A stretch of 64,000 bases of DNA from Jejuia sp047345485 (GTDB lineage: Bacteria; Bacteroidota; Bacteroidia; Flavobacteriales; Flavobacteriaceae). Each line of letters starts with the position of its first letter. The first letter of the stretch is position 1. Shown piece after piece: positions 26,482 through 35,093 of this stretch. The stretch is from the NCBI RefSeq assembly GCF_047345485.1, contig NZ_JBLFEN010000003.1:424307-488306 (forward strand), written 5' to 3'. The translations under genes and the position numbers were made by a program. The notes under the pieces were generated by a model. The model was not told the DNA's origin. It was given only the letters and a program-made list of their open reading frames with translations, and ran no database searches.

Positions 26482-26545
26482 TGTTTGGTTTTTGTGATAC
26501 TGCAAGTTAAGCCCAAAACCCACAATACTAATCTACAGGAAACTA

Positions 26546-26575
26546 CCATTCACCGACATTAAACTGCCATTTGGT
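26546..26575 (+). promoter_or_regulatory. LytTR-type site G, reversed relative to the TPR/barrel gene
   Basis: On the + strand CCATTCACC (26546-26554) is followed 21 bases later by CCATTTGGT (26567-26575), and the spacer ending AAACTGCCAT matches site A. It lies 65 bases upstream of the minus-strand TPR/barrel start at 26481, so the repeats point away from that gene. A + strand element at +62 (TGAGTTTT, 26608-26615) only weakly resembles a -7 box. Confidence 0.5.
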
Positions 26576-26678
26576 GTATACTGTACTCAGTTTACAGCAA
26601 ATACACCTGAGTTTTTAGTAAAATATAGCCTTACTGGTGTAGTGTTATCCTAATTAAATTAATGGTGCTTTGGCTGTT

Positions 26679-27818
26679 TTATTTATAATGCAATGCAATT
26701 TGCCCAAGCTGTCCTACAATTTTAATAGAATCTTTCATTGATAATTTAGAGCCATCAGCATGTATCCATCGTTTTAGTGGTTGTTCGCAGATGTATGAAA
26801 TCGCTTTTTTCTTTCCATAATGCTTTCGCATTCTTATAAAAATCTCGACATCAAAAATCCAAGCACTTATAAATTTATCATTAAACATATGTTTCACAAT
26901 ATCTTTATCCATAATTTTTGCACCACATTGTGTATCGTTAAAAGGCATACCTAAAATAGTTCTTATAATAAGGTTTATGGTTTTGCTTATTATTTTTCTG
27001 GCAGACTCCTTGGTAATATCAGCGCCCATTCTACTCATTCTAGAACCACTCACAATTTTAAAATCAGAAGTTTCAATAGTTTTTACTAAATCGTCAAAAT
27101 CTCTAAAATCTGTTGATAAATCCGCATCTAAATATCCTATATAATCCAATTGAGAGTCTTTTGCTAAATGGAGAACGCCTTGTCTAACAGCCTCGGCTTT
27201 TCCACCGTTTTTTTCGCAGTTATATACGCTAATATTATTTTGTCTTTCCTTTTGTAAGTCATTTAAAACTTGCAACGTATTATCTTTACTACCATCGTTT
27301 ACAAAACATAAATGATAGCCTAAGTTACTGTCTACAAAGTCAATAAATTCTTTACTCAACAAACGTTCTTCTTCATTATAACAAGGTATTACTACACCCA
27401 CACAGCGTTTTTGAAGCATTTGTTCTTTTGGGCTATTGCTTTGTGGCTTATTTGTTTTAATACCAAATATTCTAGAAATTCTTACGGTAACTTCGTTTAA
27501 GGATACGGGTTTTTTCATGTAATCGTCAATACCTAAATCAAACCCATCTATTATAGTATCTTCACTTGTATTACCAGAAAGCACTAAAATTTTAACATCT
27601 GATTTTTTTTCATGTCTAATTGTCTTAACAACGTCTAGACCGGATATCCCCTCCATATTAATATCTACAATTACAATATCTGGTTGATAAGAATCGAAGA
27701 TTTGTAGTCCTTCTTCTCCTGTATTTGCGGTTTTAATACTAAATCCTAGGTCGGTTAAGTGTTTTCTTAGTGACAACACTATTAATTGCTGGTCATCTAT
27801 GGCTAAAATTTTAATCAT
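26679..27818 (-). CDS. Response-regulator receiver fused to GT2 glycosyltransferase
   Basis: A 379-residue two-domain protein. Residues 1-120 are a receiver with the acidic pair in AIDDQQ, phospho-acceptor Asp52 in VDINMEG and Lys in YMKKPVS. From about 139 a GT2 domain of the dolichyl-phosphate mannose/glucose synthase type follows (GVVIPCYNEEER, FVNDGSKDNT, D-A-D at 231-233, QCGAKIMDKD). There are no membrane helices. The fusion implies that phosphorylation of the receiver controls sugar transfer directly. The paralogue at 38762-39946 has the same architecture. Neighbours are the TPR/barrel gene and, divergently, a GT4 gene. Confidence 0.87.
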   Translation of the reverse strand: MIKILAIDDQQLIVLSLRKHLTDLGFSIKTANTGEEGLQIFDSYQPDIVIVDINMEGISGLDVVKTIRHEKKSDVKILVLSGNTSEDTIIDGFDLGIDDYMKKPVSLNEVTVRISRIFGIKTNKPQSNSPKEQMLQKRCVGVVIPCYNEEERLLSKEFIDFVDSNLGYHLCFVNDGSKDNTLQVLNDLQKERQNNISVYNCEKNGGKAEAVRQGVLHLAKDSQLDYIGYLDADLSTDFRDFDDLVKTIETSDFKIVSGSRMSRMGADITKESARKIISKTINLIIRTILGMPFNDTQCGAKIMDKDIVKHMFNDKFISAWIFDVEIFIRMRKHYGKKKAISYICEQPLKRWIHADGSKLSMKDSIKIVGQLGQIALHYK

Positions 27819-27930
27819 ATTGGTAGGTTTTATTAAGGTTAAATTTAGGGTTTGTACTACTTTTTATTATGTTTTTTATGTTATAATTTGTCGTAAATAT
27901 AACTTTTTTTTGAAAGAAATATAAGATTTT

Positions 27931-27962
27931 ATTGTAAATTTTATCGACAAATGGTATATTTG
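27931..27962 (+). promoter_or_regulatory. Promoter of first GT4 gene
   Basis: TATATTTG at 27955-27962 fits TAnnTTTG, with ATTG at 27931-27934 exactly 20 bases upstream as a near -33 element. The GT4 start is at 28028. This promoter lacks the CCATTCGTC motif, unlike its paralogue at 31158. Confidence 0.6.
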
Positions 27963-28027
27963 TTCGTTTTCGTGTCAGAATTAAAGAGTTTATGCGAAGA
28001 TTATTTTAACCCAAAACCTACCAAATT

Positions 28028-29200
28028 ATGAAGATAGCTATTGTAACAGCATATCCACCAAGTAAGGTTACTTTAAATGAGTATGCATACCATTTAGTAA
28101 AACATTTTAGACAAAAACAAGACGTTACAGAACTCATTTTGTTGTGTGATTATACTGATAACGAAAAGGACATTAACTTTACAGAAGATGGATGTAACAT
28201 TACTGTAAAAGAATGTTGGAGATTTAATAGTTACAAAAATATAGTAAGTATTACTAAGGCTATAAATATTACAAAACCAGATGCTGTTTTGTTCAACCTA
28301 CAGTTCATGAAGTTTGGTGATAAAAAGGTTGCAGCTGCATTAGGATTAATGTTGCCATTAGTTTGTAAATTAAAAAAGATTCCAAATATTGTATTACTGC
28401 ATAACATTATGGAGGAAGTAGATTTAGGAAGTGCTGGTTTTACTAATAATAAGCTGATGCAAAACGTATATGGTTTTATTGGTAATACGTTGACGAGACT
28501 TATTTTAAAATCTGATACTGTAGCTGTAACCATGCAAAAGTATGTTGATGTTTTAAGCAAAAAGTATAAAGCTAATAATGTAAAATTAATACCGCATGGT
28601 ACTTTTGAAATTCCAGAAGAACCTAATTATATTACACCATCTAACCCAATGCAAATAATGACATTTGGTAAATTTGGTACGTATAAAAAGGTTGAGGCTA
28701 TGATTGAAGCTGTAGAGAAAGTACGGAAATCAACCGATTTAAACTTAGAGGTTGTTATTGCTGGTACAGATAATCCCAATGTCCCTGGGTATTTAGCAAA
28801 GGTTAAAGAAACTTATAAGGATATACCGCAAATTCGTTTTACTGGTTATGTTGAAGAAAACGAAGTTCCTGTGTTATTTAATGAAAGTACGGTTGTTGTT
28901 TTTCCGTATACATCTACTACTGGGAGTTCTGGAGTATTGCACCAAGCAGGTAGCTACGGTAAGGCTGTAGTAATGCCAGATTTAGGCGATTTAGCAATGT
29001 TAGTTAAAGATGAAGGGTATCAAGGTGAGTTTTTCGACCCTAAATCTGTGGATAGTTTAGCGCAAGCCATTGAGAGCATTGTAACTAATAATGATTACAA
29101 AGTTAAGCTAGGACAAATTAATTATAAAGCAGCAACGGCACACCCTATGTCTGATATTGCAGAAATGTATCTAAATACATTTAAAGCAGTTGGTGCTTAA
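28028..29200 (+). CDS. GT4 family glycosyltransferase, copy 1
   Basis: A 390-residue cytoplasmic glycosyltransferase of the GT-B fold. The N-terminal domain starts MKIAIVTAYPPSKVTLNEYA. The C-terminal nucleotide-sugar domain has the glycosyltransferase 1 features FGKFGTYKKVE, VIAGTDNP, FTGYVEENEVP and the E-x7-E-like region VVFPYTSTTGSSGVLHQAGS. It very closely resembles the protein at 31158-32375, so the two are recent paralogues. It is followed by STAS and flippase genes on the same strand. Acceptor and donor sugars are unknown; assembly of an exported polysaccharide is likely from context. Confidence 0.87.
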   Translation: MKIAIVTAYPPSKVTLNEYAYHLVKHFRQKQDVTELILLCDYTDNEKDINFTEDGCNITVKECWRFNSYKNIVSITKAINITKPDAVLFNLQFMKFGDKKVAAALGLMLPLVCKLKKIPNIVLLHNIMEEVDLGSAGFTNNKLMQNVYGFIGNTLTRLILKSDTVAVTMQKYVDVLSKKYKANNVKLIPHGTFEIPEEPNYITPSNPMQIMTFGKFGTYKKVEAMIEAVEKVRKSTDLNLEVVIAGTDNPNVPGYLAKVKETYKDIPQIRFTGYVEENEVPVLFNESTVVVFPYTSTTGSSGVLHQAGSYGKAVVMPDLGDLAMLVKDEGYQGEFFDPKSVDSLAQAIESIVTNNDYKVKLGQINYKAATAHPMSDIAEMYLNTFKAVGA

Positions 29201-29324
29201 ACTTTATTTTTTATTCATTCACCTAAAGCTAAGTGCGATTTAACGAAATTTAAACCTGCTACATCGTATGAAGAAGCATCTTTGTATCAGAAATCACAAG
29301 TACTAATCATAAAACCCCAAAACT

Positions 29325-29603
29325 ATGTCACTTAAAATTAAAGAAAACAATACTACTTTTTTTATTGAAGGTTCTATTAACGCCTCAACAGCTAATCAGT
29401 TTAAAAATCATATGGAGTTTTTAATTCTGTATAAAAAAGAACTTACTATTAATATTGATAATGTTGCTGCTATTGATAGTAGCGGAATGCAAGTATTTAG
29501 AGATTTATATAAAACAGCTATTGCTAACAACAAAAAATTTGTTGTAGTAGGGTATGGGTGCAAGGAAATTTTTCAAGATTTTGAAACAAGCGTTGCAGCT
29601 TAA
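29325..29603 (+). CDS. STAS domain protein (anti-anti-sigma-like)
   Basis: A 92-residue single STAS domain. The segment AAIDSSGMQVFRDL (about 49-62) carries the serine pair (Ser52-Ser53) where SpoIIAA-like antagonists are phosphorylated. Such proteins switch partners with kinases or anti-sigma factors. None is encoded nearby, so the partner must be elsewhere or may be one of the local receiver proteins. It lies between a GT4 and a flippase gene in the same direction (gaps 124 and 34 bases). Confidence 0.85.
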   Translation: MSLKIKENNTTFFIEGSINASTANQFKNHMEFLILYKKELTINIDNVAAIDSSGMQVFRDLYKTAIANNKKFVVVGYGCKEIFQDFETSVAA

Positions 29604-29637
29604 ATTACAATAGGTTAACCCTTAAAAACCCAAAGTT

Positions 29638-30891
29638 ATGCAAATCTTAACATTTTTGAAATCAAAAAAAATCTCCCCAGAACAACTATTTATGCTAAGT
29701 GTTTTGGCTGTAAATGGGGGTAATTACTTGTACAATCTTATTTTGGGTAGACTGTTAGGACCAGCACAATTTGCAGATGCCGCAGTACTTATTACATTTT
29801 TATTGGTGTTAAGTTTTGCAGCTATGACATTTCAATTAGTAACTGCTAAATTTTCCGTGCTTTTTGAGCATCAAATTTTTAAAAGTTTTATTGCTAAAGT
29901 CTACAAAAATGCACTTTTAGTTGGTGTTTTAATGGGATTACTTATCGTTGTTTTTTCAACACAATTACAATCTGTATTTAATACATCGTCGTCAAATATG
30001 TTTCTTGTGTTTGGTTTTGGTGTGCCTTTATACTTTTTAATGAGTGTAAATAGAGGCGTGTTTCAAGGAAAAAAAGCATTTAAACAGTTATCAATTACGT
30101 ATCAATCTGAAATGTTAAGCAGATTAATCATTACTTTAGGTTTGATTTTAATTTTCAATATCCAATCTTCAGTAGTTATTGCTGTTGGTATTTTAGCATC
30201 TTTTGTATTCGGACTTTTTCCTTTTAAATCAGAACATATATCATTCAAAAAAACGCTAGCACTTCCTGAGGTTCATTCCAAAAGTATTAAACATTTTTTT
30301 GTGATAACTGCGTTTTACGAATTAACACAAATCATCATTAACAATAGTGATATTCTATTAGTTAAGCATTATTTTGAATCTTACGAAGCAGGATTATATG
30401 CCTCTTTGGCTTTAATAGGGCGTATTGTTTATTTTATAGCTTGGATGTTTGTAATGTTGTTATTACCAACTGTTGTACAACTTAAAAAGGACGGAAAAGA
30501 AACTGCTCCTATACTTTTTAAATATATAGGCTACATCGCAGCAATATCTGTAAGTATCATTTTGGTATGCTTAAGTTTTCCAGAACTTATTATAAATATC
30601 TTGTTTGGTGAAAGTTACATAGCTATTGCACCTTTATTATGGCAATATGCCATTGCTACAAGTATGTTTGCTATTTCAAATATTTTCGCCTATTACTATC
30701 TCTCTTTAGATAAATATATACCAGTAATTATTTCTGGTGTGTTTGGTATGTTACAAATGGCATTGGTTATCTTTTTTCATGACAGTTTGGAGGAAGTCGT
30801 ACATGTACAAATTATTGCTATGGTATTGCTGTTAGTTATTCAGATTGTATTTTTTAAGTTCGATTCTAAATCTTCAAGTAAATTTGAATAA
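29638..30891 (+). CDS. Polysaccharide flippase-like membrane protein (Wzx/MATE superfamily)
   Basis: A 417-residue integral membrane protein with about 12 hydrophobic helices. Early motifs NGGNYLYNLILGRLLGP and ADAAVLITFLLVLSF fit the polysaccharide biosynthesis protein/oligosaccharide flippase family. These move lipid-linked glycan units across the inner membrane. It is the third gene of the 28028 transcript. Together with GT2, GT4 and the TPR/barrel porin it suggests a Wzx-type or related exopolysaccharide route. I see no Wzy-type polymerase that I can name. Confidence 0.82.
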   Translation: MQILTFLKSKKISPEQLFMLSVLAVNGGNYLYNLILGRLLGPAQFADAAVLITFLLVLSFAAMTFQLVTAKFSVLFEHQIFKSFIAKVYKNALLVGVLMGLLIVVFSTQLQSVFNTSSSNMFLVFGFGVPLYFLMSVNRGVFQGKKAFKQLSITYQSEMLSRLIITLGLILIFNIQSSVVIAVGILASFVFGLFPFKSEHISFKKTLALPEVHSKSIKHFFVITAFYELTQIIINNSDILLVKHYFESYEAGLYASLALIGRIVYFIAWMFVMLLLPTVVQLKKDGKETAPILFKYIGYIAAISVSIILVCLSFPELIINILFGESYIAIAPLLWQYAIATSMFAISNIFAYYYLSLDKYIPVIISGVFGMLQMALVIFFHDSLEEVVHVQIIAMVLLLVIQIVFFKFDSKSSSKFE

Positions 30892-30969
30892 TTAGTAGTT
30901 TTAAGGCTTCTTTAGGTGATTTCTTATTTAGTTGAAATGGCTAAAGCGTGTTATTTGAAGAGTGATAGT

Positions 30970-31003
30970 TATGTCGAGACAAGGCACAAATGAGGCATCA
31001 CAT
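30970..31003. repeat. Degenerate copy of the interspersed palindromic unit
   Basis: ATGTCGAGACAAGG followed by GAGGCATCACAT resembles one arm of the units at 17494-18093, with several changes. It lies between the flippase gene and the second GT4 gene and seems to be a relic. Confidence 0.45.
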
Positions 31004-31049
31004 CATTAAAACTAGACGTTTTCAATTTAGCTTTATCTTAAGTAATTTA

Positions 31050-31119
31050 CCATTCGTCTACAGTAAAGGTAATCCCATCTACAAGAGACTCATTTTAGTT
31101 GAATAAAACCCCAAATTTG
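31050..31119 (+). promoter_or_regulatory. LytTR-type site E and -7 element before second GT4 gene
   Basis: CCATTCGTC at 31050-31058; a second CCATC occurs 25 bases downstream (31075), while the 21-base position is a poor match. CAAATTTG at 31112-31119 (one mismatch to TAnnTTTG) starts 62 bases after the motif, the same distance as at sites D and F. The bases after it (TACTGTAATTA) resemble those after the -7 at F. The start codon is at 31158. Confidence 0.65.
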
Positions 31120-31157
31120 TACTGTAATTAATATTATAGTATTTAAAATAATATATC

Positions 31158-32375
31158 ATGAAATTAGCAATTGTAACAGCATATCCACCAAGTAAGGTAA
31201 CATTAAATGAATATGCATACCACTTAGTAAAACACTTCAGGCAAAACCAAAATATCACAGAATTGGTATTGCTTACTGATACGACTAAAGGTGAAAAAGA
31301 CATTAGCTTTACAGAAGATGGCTGTAAAATCACTGTAAAAGAATGTTGGACGTTTAATAGCTATTTAAATATTGTAAAAGTTACTAAAGCTATTAACCAA
31401 GTAAAACCAGAAGCCGTATTATTCAATCTTCAATTTATGAAGTTTGGTGATAAAAAAGTGGCTGCTGCATTAGGCTTAATGTTACCTCTAGTGTGTAAAT
31501 TAAAAAAGATTCCAAACATTGTGTTACTTCATAATATTATGGAGGAAGTAGATTTAGGGAGTGCTGGTTTTACCAGTAATAAAATCATGCAAAAAATTTA
31601 CGGATTTATTGGTACTACACTAACAAGATTGATTTTACAAGCTGACACCGTTGCAGTTACTATGCAAAAGTATGTAGATATTTTAAGTAATAAATATAAT
31701 GCTGATAATGTAAAGTTGATACCTCATGGTACGTTTGAAATTCTTGAAGAACCTAATTATGAAACACCTTTAGAGCCATTTAAAATAATGACTTTTGGTA
31801 AATTTGGAACTTACAAGAAAGTGGAAGGGATGATTGAAGCTGTAGAAATGTTACGAGAAGTCTCTAATCTAAATATGGAAATAGTTATTGCAGGAACCGA
31901 TAACCCAAATACTCCTGGGTATTTAGAAAGCGTACAAAAACAATATAGTCATGTTAAAGGTTTGAAATTTACGGGTTATGTTGCTGAAGAAGACGTGCCA
32001 ACGATATTTAAAGAAAGTGCTGTTGTGGTGTTCCCATACACGTCTACAACAGGAAGTTCTGGTGTGTTGCACCAAGCAGGAAGTTATGGTAAGGCTGTTG
32101 TTATGCCAGATTTAGGAGATTTAGCTTTATTAGTACAAGATGAAGGTTATAGAGGCGAGTTTTTTGATGCGGAAAGCCCAAGTAGTTTAGCGATTGCATT
32201 ACAGAAAATTTTGGAAAATAATGCATACCGTGTTTCTCTTGAAAAAGCAAATTATAAAGCAGCTACAGCATACCCAATGTCTAGAATTGCAGAATTGTAT
32301 ATCAATACGTTTGAAGTGATAATAAATAAAAAATCTTCTAAAAATTCTATACAATCTCAAGAAGTTATTCTTTAG
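31158..32375 (+). CDS. GT4 family glycosyltransferase, copy 2
   Basis: A 405-residue paralogue of the enzyme at 28028-29200, nearly identical over long blocks (AYPPSKVTLNEYAYHLVKHF, NLQFMKFGDKKVAAALGL, TSTTGSSGVLHQAGSYGKAV). It has a longer C-terminal tail rich in Lys and Ser. GT-B fold, retaining type, cytoplasmic. Unlike copy 1 it stands behind a LytTR-type site, so the pair may be expressed under different conditions. Its last 11 bases overlap the convergent GH5-like gene. Confidence 0.87.
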   Translation: MKLAIVTAYPPSKVTLNEYAYHLVKHFRQNQNITELVLLTDTTKGEKDISFTEDGCKITVKECWTFNSYLNIVKVTKAINQVKPEAVLFNLQFMKFGDKKVAAALGLMLPLVCKLKKIPNIVLLHNIMEEVDLGSAGFTSNKIMQKIYGFIGTTLTRLILQADTVAVTMQKYVDILSNKYNADNVKLIPHGTFEILEEPNYETPLEPFKIMTFGKFGTYKKVEGMIEAVEMLREVSNLNMEIVIAGTDNPNTPGYLESVQKQYSHVKGLKFTGYVAEEDVPTIFKESAVVVFPYTSTTGSSGVLHQAGSYGKAVVMPDLGDLALLVQDEGYRGEFFDAESPSSLAIALQKILENNAYRVSLEKANYKAATAYPMSRIAELYINTFEVIINKKSSKNSIQSQEVIL

Positions 32376-33882
32376 AAATATATTGAAACGCGGGCTTAGT
32401 CTCTCCGTTTTGGTTGATGAAGCCAAAATGCTCTTGAGCCCGTTTACGCCAAGGAAGTCGTCCAACGACTTCCTTTGGTATTTCAGCAAAATCGTAAAGT
32501 GTCCAGGACATAAATTGTAAATTATTGTCAGCAATAATGCCTTGTATCTTTTTATGATACTCAGATTGATCTTCCTCCGAACTCCCAAATAAATTCCAAA
32601 TGCCACTGTAAGATGACAATCCAAACTCTTGCAGAACCAAAGGTTTATTAGGTATATCAGTTTTCATAGTTTTGATGGCGGTGTCTAATTGATCTAAATC
32701 TTCATAATAATGAAAGGATACGAAATCTACTTTATCTTTTAAAATAGAAGCACTTTGTGTATTAGACCAACCAATGGTAACAGGATGGAGGTTGTCATTA
32801 GATTTTACAACATCAATCATAGTATTTAACCAAGCTATAACCACGTCTTTTCCTCTAGAATCAAAATCTAAATTGGGTTCATTTTTAATATCCCAAGCTA
32901 ATAGTGCCTTATGGTTTTTTAGAGCATTTATTATAGTTTCAGCATGACGATGGTTTAATGTCCAGTCCATCACATCATAATTACCATAAAAATCAAAAAG
33001 CGTTATAACTACTTTTAAATCGTTTACTTCCGCTATATCTAAAGTCTGTTTTAGCTGTTCTAATTTTTTATAATCAACTGCAGCTTTACCAAAATCTTCA
33101 TATTGCACAAAAATCCTGATGCTATTTAACCCTGCATCTTTTATAATTTTGAAATCTTTAGAAATTGTGTCTTTAGAAAACGTATCCCCAAACATCTGCC
33201 ATGGGTTGGCTTGCGGGTAGTAATTAATCCCTTTAATATTCAAACTATCAACCGCAACAGTTTTAGTTTTTGATTTGTAGATTTCAGTATCTTCCTTTAC
33301 CAGATGCCTAATGCGCCAAAACCCATCTTCCAGTAAAAACACCATCTTATAAATGGATGTTTCTGTAGTTTCTAAAACTAATTTATCAGCTTTAAAAACA
33401 CGTTTATATTCTATCACATCTCTATCTGTAATAACGACTAATTGGCCATCTTCACTAAAAAACTCTAAAGTTGGGTTATGATTTAAAGTAGTAGCTTCAA
33501 TACTAATATCTTCAGCGTTATTATGTGCAATAAAATCATATAAATTTTTTCTTGCACTGTCAGTATAGTAGTCTTTAATGCCAGCAGTTTTGTTGGTTTT
33601 GTATGCTATTTGTTTTACATACCATGCATCTAAATAATCGTTTTGTAGTGCGTTTAGGTTTTCTTTATCCATGGGTCTACCTTCATTTTGTAAAGGTGCC
33701 CAAACTAATTTTGGTAAATATTGGTCTACTTTTTTTATCTCTGTGTGTAGCATCTTACTACGATCTGCACCTGTATTTAAATAACTAAATAAGGCACTTA
33801 TGCCATAAATTATAAGCGCTATGAGTATAATGTAAGACGCTATTAATATGCTGCGTAGTATGTTTTTATTGAGACCTACCAT
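32365..33882 (-). CDS. Membrane-anchored GH5-like glycoside hydrolase
   Basis: A 505-residue protein with an N-terminal transmembrane anchor (about 9-34). An alpha/beta domain (about 75-200) that resembles an NTF2-like module precedes a TIM-barrel hydrolase of the GH5/clan A type. The predicted acid/base is Glu335 in WDIKNEPN and the nucleophile Glu419 in LVLQEFG, with FVSFHYYED between them. It probably trims or processes the polysaccharide outside the cytoplasm, as PslG or BcsZ do in other systems (inference). Its start overlaps the end of the upstream gene by 7 bases. It is third in the operon starting at 38182. Confidence 0.8.
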   Translation of the reverse strand: MVGLNKNILRSILIASYIILIALIIYGISALFSYLNTGADRSKMLHTEIKKVDQYLPKLVWAPLQNEGRPMDKENLNALQNDYLDAWYVKQIAYKTNKTAGIKDYYTDSARKNLYDFIAHNNAEDISIEATTLNHNPTLEFFSEDGQLVVITDRDVIEYKRVFKADKLVLETTETSIYKMVFLLEDGFWRIRHLVKEDTEIYKSKTKTVAVDSLNIKGINYYPQANPWQMFGDTFSKDTISKDFKIIKDAGLNSIRIFVQYEDFGKAAVDYKKLEQLKQTLDIAEVNDLKVVITLFDFYGNYDVMDWTLNHRHAETIINALKNHKALLAWDIKNEPNLDFDSRGKDVVIAWLNTMIDVVKSNDNLHPVTIGWSNTQSASILKDKVDFVSFHYYEDLDQLDTAIKTMKTDIPNKPLVLQEFGLSSYSGIWNLFGSSEEDQSEYHKKIQGIIADNNLQFMSWTLYDFAEIPKEVVGRLPWRKRAQEHFGFINQNGETKPAFQYISKE

Positions 33883-35093
33883 AGCTTTACTGTCTTAAAT
33901 TCTTTTTGTTTACCGGCAGTTTTAATACTGAAATTATAGGTGCCATTTTCATAAACAGCAGGTTTTAATCTATACTTTACATAGCCATTAAATGATGTTT
34001 TTGTAAGCGTTTCAATATTTTTGTCGTTTTTGTAAATAGTTAGAGTTACTTGCAATCCATCTGGTATCATTTGTTGCATAAAACTTTTTAGAGGGCCAAC
34101 AGTTATAGTTCTATTATTTTCTGAAAATTCAACCTTAAAATCTTTAATAACTTGTATGTAATTTAAGGTTATCTTATTACTTTCAGCCATACCATTTACA
34201 TAGGCTTTTATACTCCAATTATCTTTATAGTCAGGATGAATTATTTTTGAATTGGCTACACCATCAATAGTTGTTCCTGTAGTTTTTAAAATATTTCCTT
34301 TAGAATTAGTGATAAAAAAGGTGACAAAAGTGCCATCACTAACTATGTTATTATATCTATCTTTTATTATAGAAGTAGAAAATGTAGTGACTTGATTTCC
34401 ATCGGCATAATTATGCGGGCGAGTAGCAGTAATATTAAAATTTGTAGGTATTGCAGCAGTTACATTAATTGTAAATTCTTTTGAATTTTTTTCTAAACTT
34501 TCAGATGATATAAGCATACGCCCATCCTCTTTTTTAGAGTTTATGTTCTTATACGCAATTAAGTTTTTAGTATAAATAGCATCTTTTTCTTCTGAAGTTA
34601 AAAATTGATATTTCGTAGTTACCAAAGAGTTTTCAGGTATAGGATTATCTAATGAATCTGTCGGCATAACAACAAGCATAGTATAATCTGTACCACCAGC
34701 TTCAATACTTGGTGGCCCAATGTAAGTTTCCATAGTAGCAACTTCTGCCTTGGGCTGCATGTAAAATTTACCTGAAAGCACTCCGGATTTGTCCAATAAT
34801 TTCCAATTAACAATACCAATCTTCTTTGTAATATTTTTAGGAATGATATATTCTAAAGTGTTGTTTTTTAAAGTAGCAGCGACAAGTGTAGAACCATAAC
34901 TGTTAGAGCAGTAGAATAGTGGGGTTTTCGTTTCGGCGCTTGAAAATTTTAATATCACCTTACTGCCAACGTCATAGTTTGACTGTGTACTTAATAATTC
35001 AATTTTGGCTGAAGTATCATTTTCTTGTGCAATGGTAAACGATGACTGAAATATCAAACCGAAAAATAATATGTATGTTAGTTTTATTCGCAT
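33876..35093 (-). CDS. Secreted Ig-like domain protein of unknown function
   Basis: A 405-residue protein with a signal peptide (about 1-22, ending SFTIAQ). The rest is beta-rich, with repeated Ig-like or invasin-like domains: phrases such as DGTFVTFFITNSKGN and GVANSKIIHPDY match the bacterial Ig-like group 1 pattern. It has no catalytic motif that I can see. The start codon overlaps the stop of the large membrane protein (35093), and its own end overlaps the GH5-like gene, so the three are tightly coupled. A periplasmic scaffold for the glycan machinery is one possibility. Confidence 0.65.
   Translation of the reverse strand: MRIKLTYILFFGLIFQSSFTIAQENDTSAKIELLSTQSNYDVGSKVILKFSSAETKTPLFYCSNSYGSTLVAATLKNNTLEYIIPKNITKKIGIVNWKLLDKSGVLSGKFYMQPKAEVATMETYIGPPSIEAGGTDYTMLVVMPTDSLDNPIPENSLVTTKYQFLTSEEKDAIYTKNLIAYKNINSKKEDGRMLISSESLEKNSKEFTINVTAAIPTNFNITATRPHNYADGNQVTTFSTSIIKDRYNNIVSDGTFVTFFITNSKGNILKTTGTTIDGVANSKIIHPDYKDNWSIKAYVNGMAESNKITLNYIQVIKDFKVEFSENNRTITVGPLKSFMQQMIPDGLQVTLTIYKNDKNIETLTKTSFNGYVKYRLKPAVYENGTYNFSIKTAGKQKEFKTVKLW

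Noticed and set aside
26482..26523. Upstream ATG at 26523 as start of the TPR/barrel gene
   Set aside because: It would add 14 residues before an excellent signal peptide that starts at 26481.
27946..27954. Minus-strand CCATTTGTC before the receiver-GT2 gene at 27818
   Set aside because: It has one change from the motif, no matching half-site at 21 bases and no TAnnTTTG at the 62-base distance; it also overlaps the spacer of the forward GT4 promoter.
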